Source: Pieris napi | Taxonomy: Eukaryota > Arthropoda > Insecta > Lepidoptera > Pieridae | Assembly: GCF_905475465.1 (NCBI RefSeq) | Contig: NC_062236.1 | Location: forward strand, 8,380,001 to 8,444,000 | Direction of reading: 5' to 3' | Length of the DNA stretch: 64,000 bases | Shown: one piece after another, positions 62,331 to 64,000 of the stretch | How the letters are laid out: each line of letters starts with the position of its first letter | How positions within the stretch are numbered: the stretch's first letter is position 1 | The notes under the pieces: generated by a model | Told to the model about the DNA's origin: nothing | Databases searched by the model: none | Seen by the model: the letters and a program-made list of their open reading frames with translations, nothing else | Translations under genes and position numbers: made by a program

Positions 62331-63713
62331 GGGAGGCTGGGGAGGGTTGATCCCACCTTTGTATTTTGGTCTCTAAATTTATTACTCTCTACATTATTGC
62401 TAAAATTTTTATATTTCTATGTTTCGAATATAAATATCTATCAACAATCCGAAAGAGGGCATGATTTGTTTACAATTTTAGTCATAATTTCATAAAACTT
62501 CATACCATGGACGTGTATCATGTGTCCCTTATATCAGGGACACTTGTTCCCAACCATAAGGGAGCTTTGATCCCGGGGGATCAAATCTCCCATACATAAG
62601 GGACACATGAATCACGTGAGTTTACTTTATTTTCTTTTTTGCTAGAAATCCAATTTTATAAAGGGAACTAATTATAAGGGCAGCTAAAATATAAATCACA
62701 TAATTTTGAATCAGTTTTAATTTTCAAATTTTTACTTAAAAATGCATGAATGTAGCAGCAGTCATCCAGCCACTGGGATTTGGGCAACCATTGCTTCCAG
62801 GAGGAGCATTATTAAGCATTCTGTTTTGCCAGTTTTTTCTGGGAAATATCATGAAAGGTGGCAAACTTTGTCCAATTGCATTAATTGCCGAACAGACCGT
62901 GACAAGTTCTCCTCTTTCGGCAGATGTCACTTTCGACACTTGCTTTAGGCCTCGACAAGCAACAATTTTTTTGGGCTTATGAACGGTTGTTATACCTGTT
63001 TCGTCCACGTTGAATATTTGCGAAGGATCGAAATTGAATCTTTCCATCAAACTTTTTAAATTTGCGAAGAATGCCTGCACGGTATGGCGATTGAAACTAG
63101 TGGCCCTTGATAGACTTGTAGCCTCGGGTTTTCTCAACGACAATTTCTTATGGCGTTCCATAAAACCCGAAAACCAATCGTAGCTTGCCTCTTTTTTAAC
63201 TTCCCAACTGATAGGAATCTTCTTTTTATTCTTGCTAGCGAACTGGTAAGCTAGCGTACGTACTTTCTTAGGGTAGAGGCCATGATACAACTTACTAGCG
63301 GTTTCCAAATATTCTTCCAAATCATTTTCTTCTTGGTCTGAAAATATCTGCGATTTTTTGTAGTTGGGTTCGTATGATATTTCCTCGTCATTTTCTTTTT
63401 GCTTTCTAGCATATCTTTTCAAAGTCATGAGAGGTACCGAATATTGTTTTGCAGTGCCTTTTAGTGTATTTCCGGCCAGAACTGCAGCTACCGCAAGTTT
63501 TAGTTTTTCTTTATCGATTGGCTTTCTTTTTCTTGAACCTTCTTTAGTTTTATACTTTCGCGGCATCGTATTCTAAAAATTAAATACCAATAAATAATTG
63601 CGCCATAAAAGTGTAAAAGTAAATATTTTATGTATGGTAGACTTGATCCTCTTATGGGACACATGATCCCTGGGATCAATTCACCCCTATGGAAGAGGAT
63701 CAAATCTCCCCAA
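62331..63713 (-). mobile_element. pogo/Tigger-like DNA transposon, internally deleted
   Basis: Surrounds the transposase-like frame. The left end has GGGGAGGGTTGATCCC (62339-62354) and the right end its imperfect inverse GGATCAAATCTCCCC (63697-63711). Subterminal repeats lie inside: an exact inverted pair TCATGTGTCCCTTAT (62518-62532) and ATAAGGGACACATGA (62596-62610), an inner GATCC hairpin between them, and related GGGACACATGATCCC at 63656-63670. Exact ends and target duplication are not resolved. Confidence 0.65.
62736..63566 (-). pseudogene. Truncated pogo/Tigger-type transposase (CENP-B-like)
   Basis: An open frame of 276 codons. Residues 1-60 (MPRKYKTKEGSRKRK..., TLKGTAKQYSVPLMTLKRYA) form a Psq-type helix-turn-helix. 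Residues about 80-150 resemble the CENP-B second DNA-binding helix-turn-helix region. From about 180 begins the DDE nuclease fold, with the first catalytic Asp in FNVDETG, then VSKVTSAERGELVTV and PPFMIFPRKNWQ. The frame stops at TAATFMHF, so the second and third catalytic acidic residues and the C-terminus are missing, and the protein cannot be an active transposase alone. It retains both DNA-binding parts and has no internal stop, so it could act as a repressor or be young. It sits between GATCC-rich transposon ends. A host gene derived from the family is less likely because of the truncation. Confidence 0.8.
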
Positions 63714-64000
63714 ATACATTGAGGTTATGAAACATGCATCACTCTAAACACTTTACTACTAATTTCATAACAACAAGCGTCAAACCACAGGAAAAACAAT
63801 GCTCTAAAAGCTATACACATTTTAAAAAAGCGAATCCATCACACTTTATTAAATATGTCGTGTTAAAACTTACCAAATTTTATATAAATCACCACAGAAA
63901 ATTTCGATTGCCGGCCATTTGCAAACTACTGATATTTGTCCAACGAAACTATGACAGAAAGTTAACCTTGCCATAAACAAACAAGTGTTGCTAGTTTAAA
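63714..64000. other. Window end, no identified feature
   Basis: AT-rich sequence beyond the transposon end; no gene or repeat signal seen. Confidence 0.4.

Overview
The window looks like ordinary nuclear DNA of an insect, most likely a moth or butterfly (Lepidoptera). It is AT-rich, its genes are split into many short phase-matched exons with GT-AG introns, and its introns and intergenic DNA carry numerous MITE-like and retroposon fragments of the kind common in lepidopteran genomes. There is no bacterial or organellar signature, no CRISPR array, and I found no tRNA or rRNA gene. All exon models below were assembled by hand from reading frame, splice-site sequence and phase. They close into uninterrupted reading frames, but no transcript data were available.

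Layout. (1) 115-6312, minus: an 11-exon gene for a leucine-rich-repeat axonemal dynein assembly factor (DNAAF1/LRRC50; fly dtr), with a very large first coding exon that adds about 735 residues before the LRR domain. (2) 6850-9177, plus: a 6-exon TBC1D7 homologue, head-to-head with gene 1 across 537 bp. (3) 9916-20391, plus: an epsin-related gene (lqfR/CLINT1) with two alternative last exons. One (16894-19601) encodes essentially a whole Tel2/TELO2 protein; the other (19955-20391) is a Pro/Met/Asn-rich tail. (4) 25492-28050, minus: a Star-type membrane protein with an FkbM-like domain. (5) 31147-52113, minus: a 15-exon Skeletor-type DM13-DM13-DOMON secreted or surface protein with an 8-kb first intron. 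(6) 52114-64000: gene-poor DNA with a decayed piggyBac-like element (59341-60341) and a truncated pogo/Tigger-like transposon whose 276-codon frame is still open (62736-63566).

The host genes do not form a pathway. They are unrelated conserved genes (cilium/flagellum assembly, TSC-mTORC1 regulation, clathrin-adaptor trafficking plus PIKK stabilisation, EGF-ligand trafficking, and an extracellular DOMON protein). The nearest thing to a functional link is that TBC1D7 (TSC complex) and Tel2 (TOR/PIKK stability) both bear on TOR signalling.

The most interesting structures are the epsinR-Tel2 fusion arrangement (known from Drosophila), the DNAAF1 N-terminal extension, two intronic insertions whose flanking duplications copied a splice donor, a 71-bp-arm palindromic element inside an lqfR intron with a second family copy in the first Skeletor intron, and a piggyBac-like remnant that itself contains a small retroposed insert.
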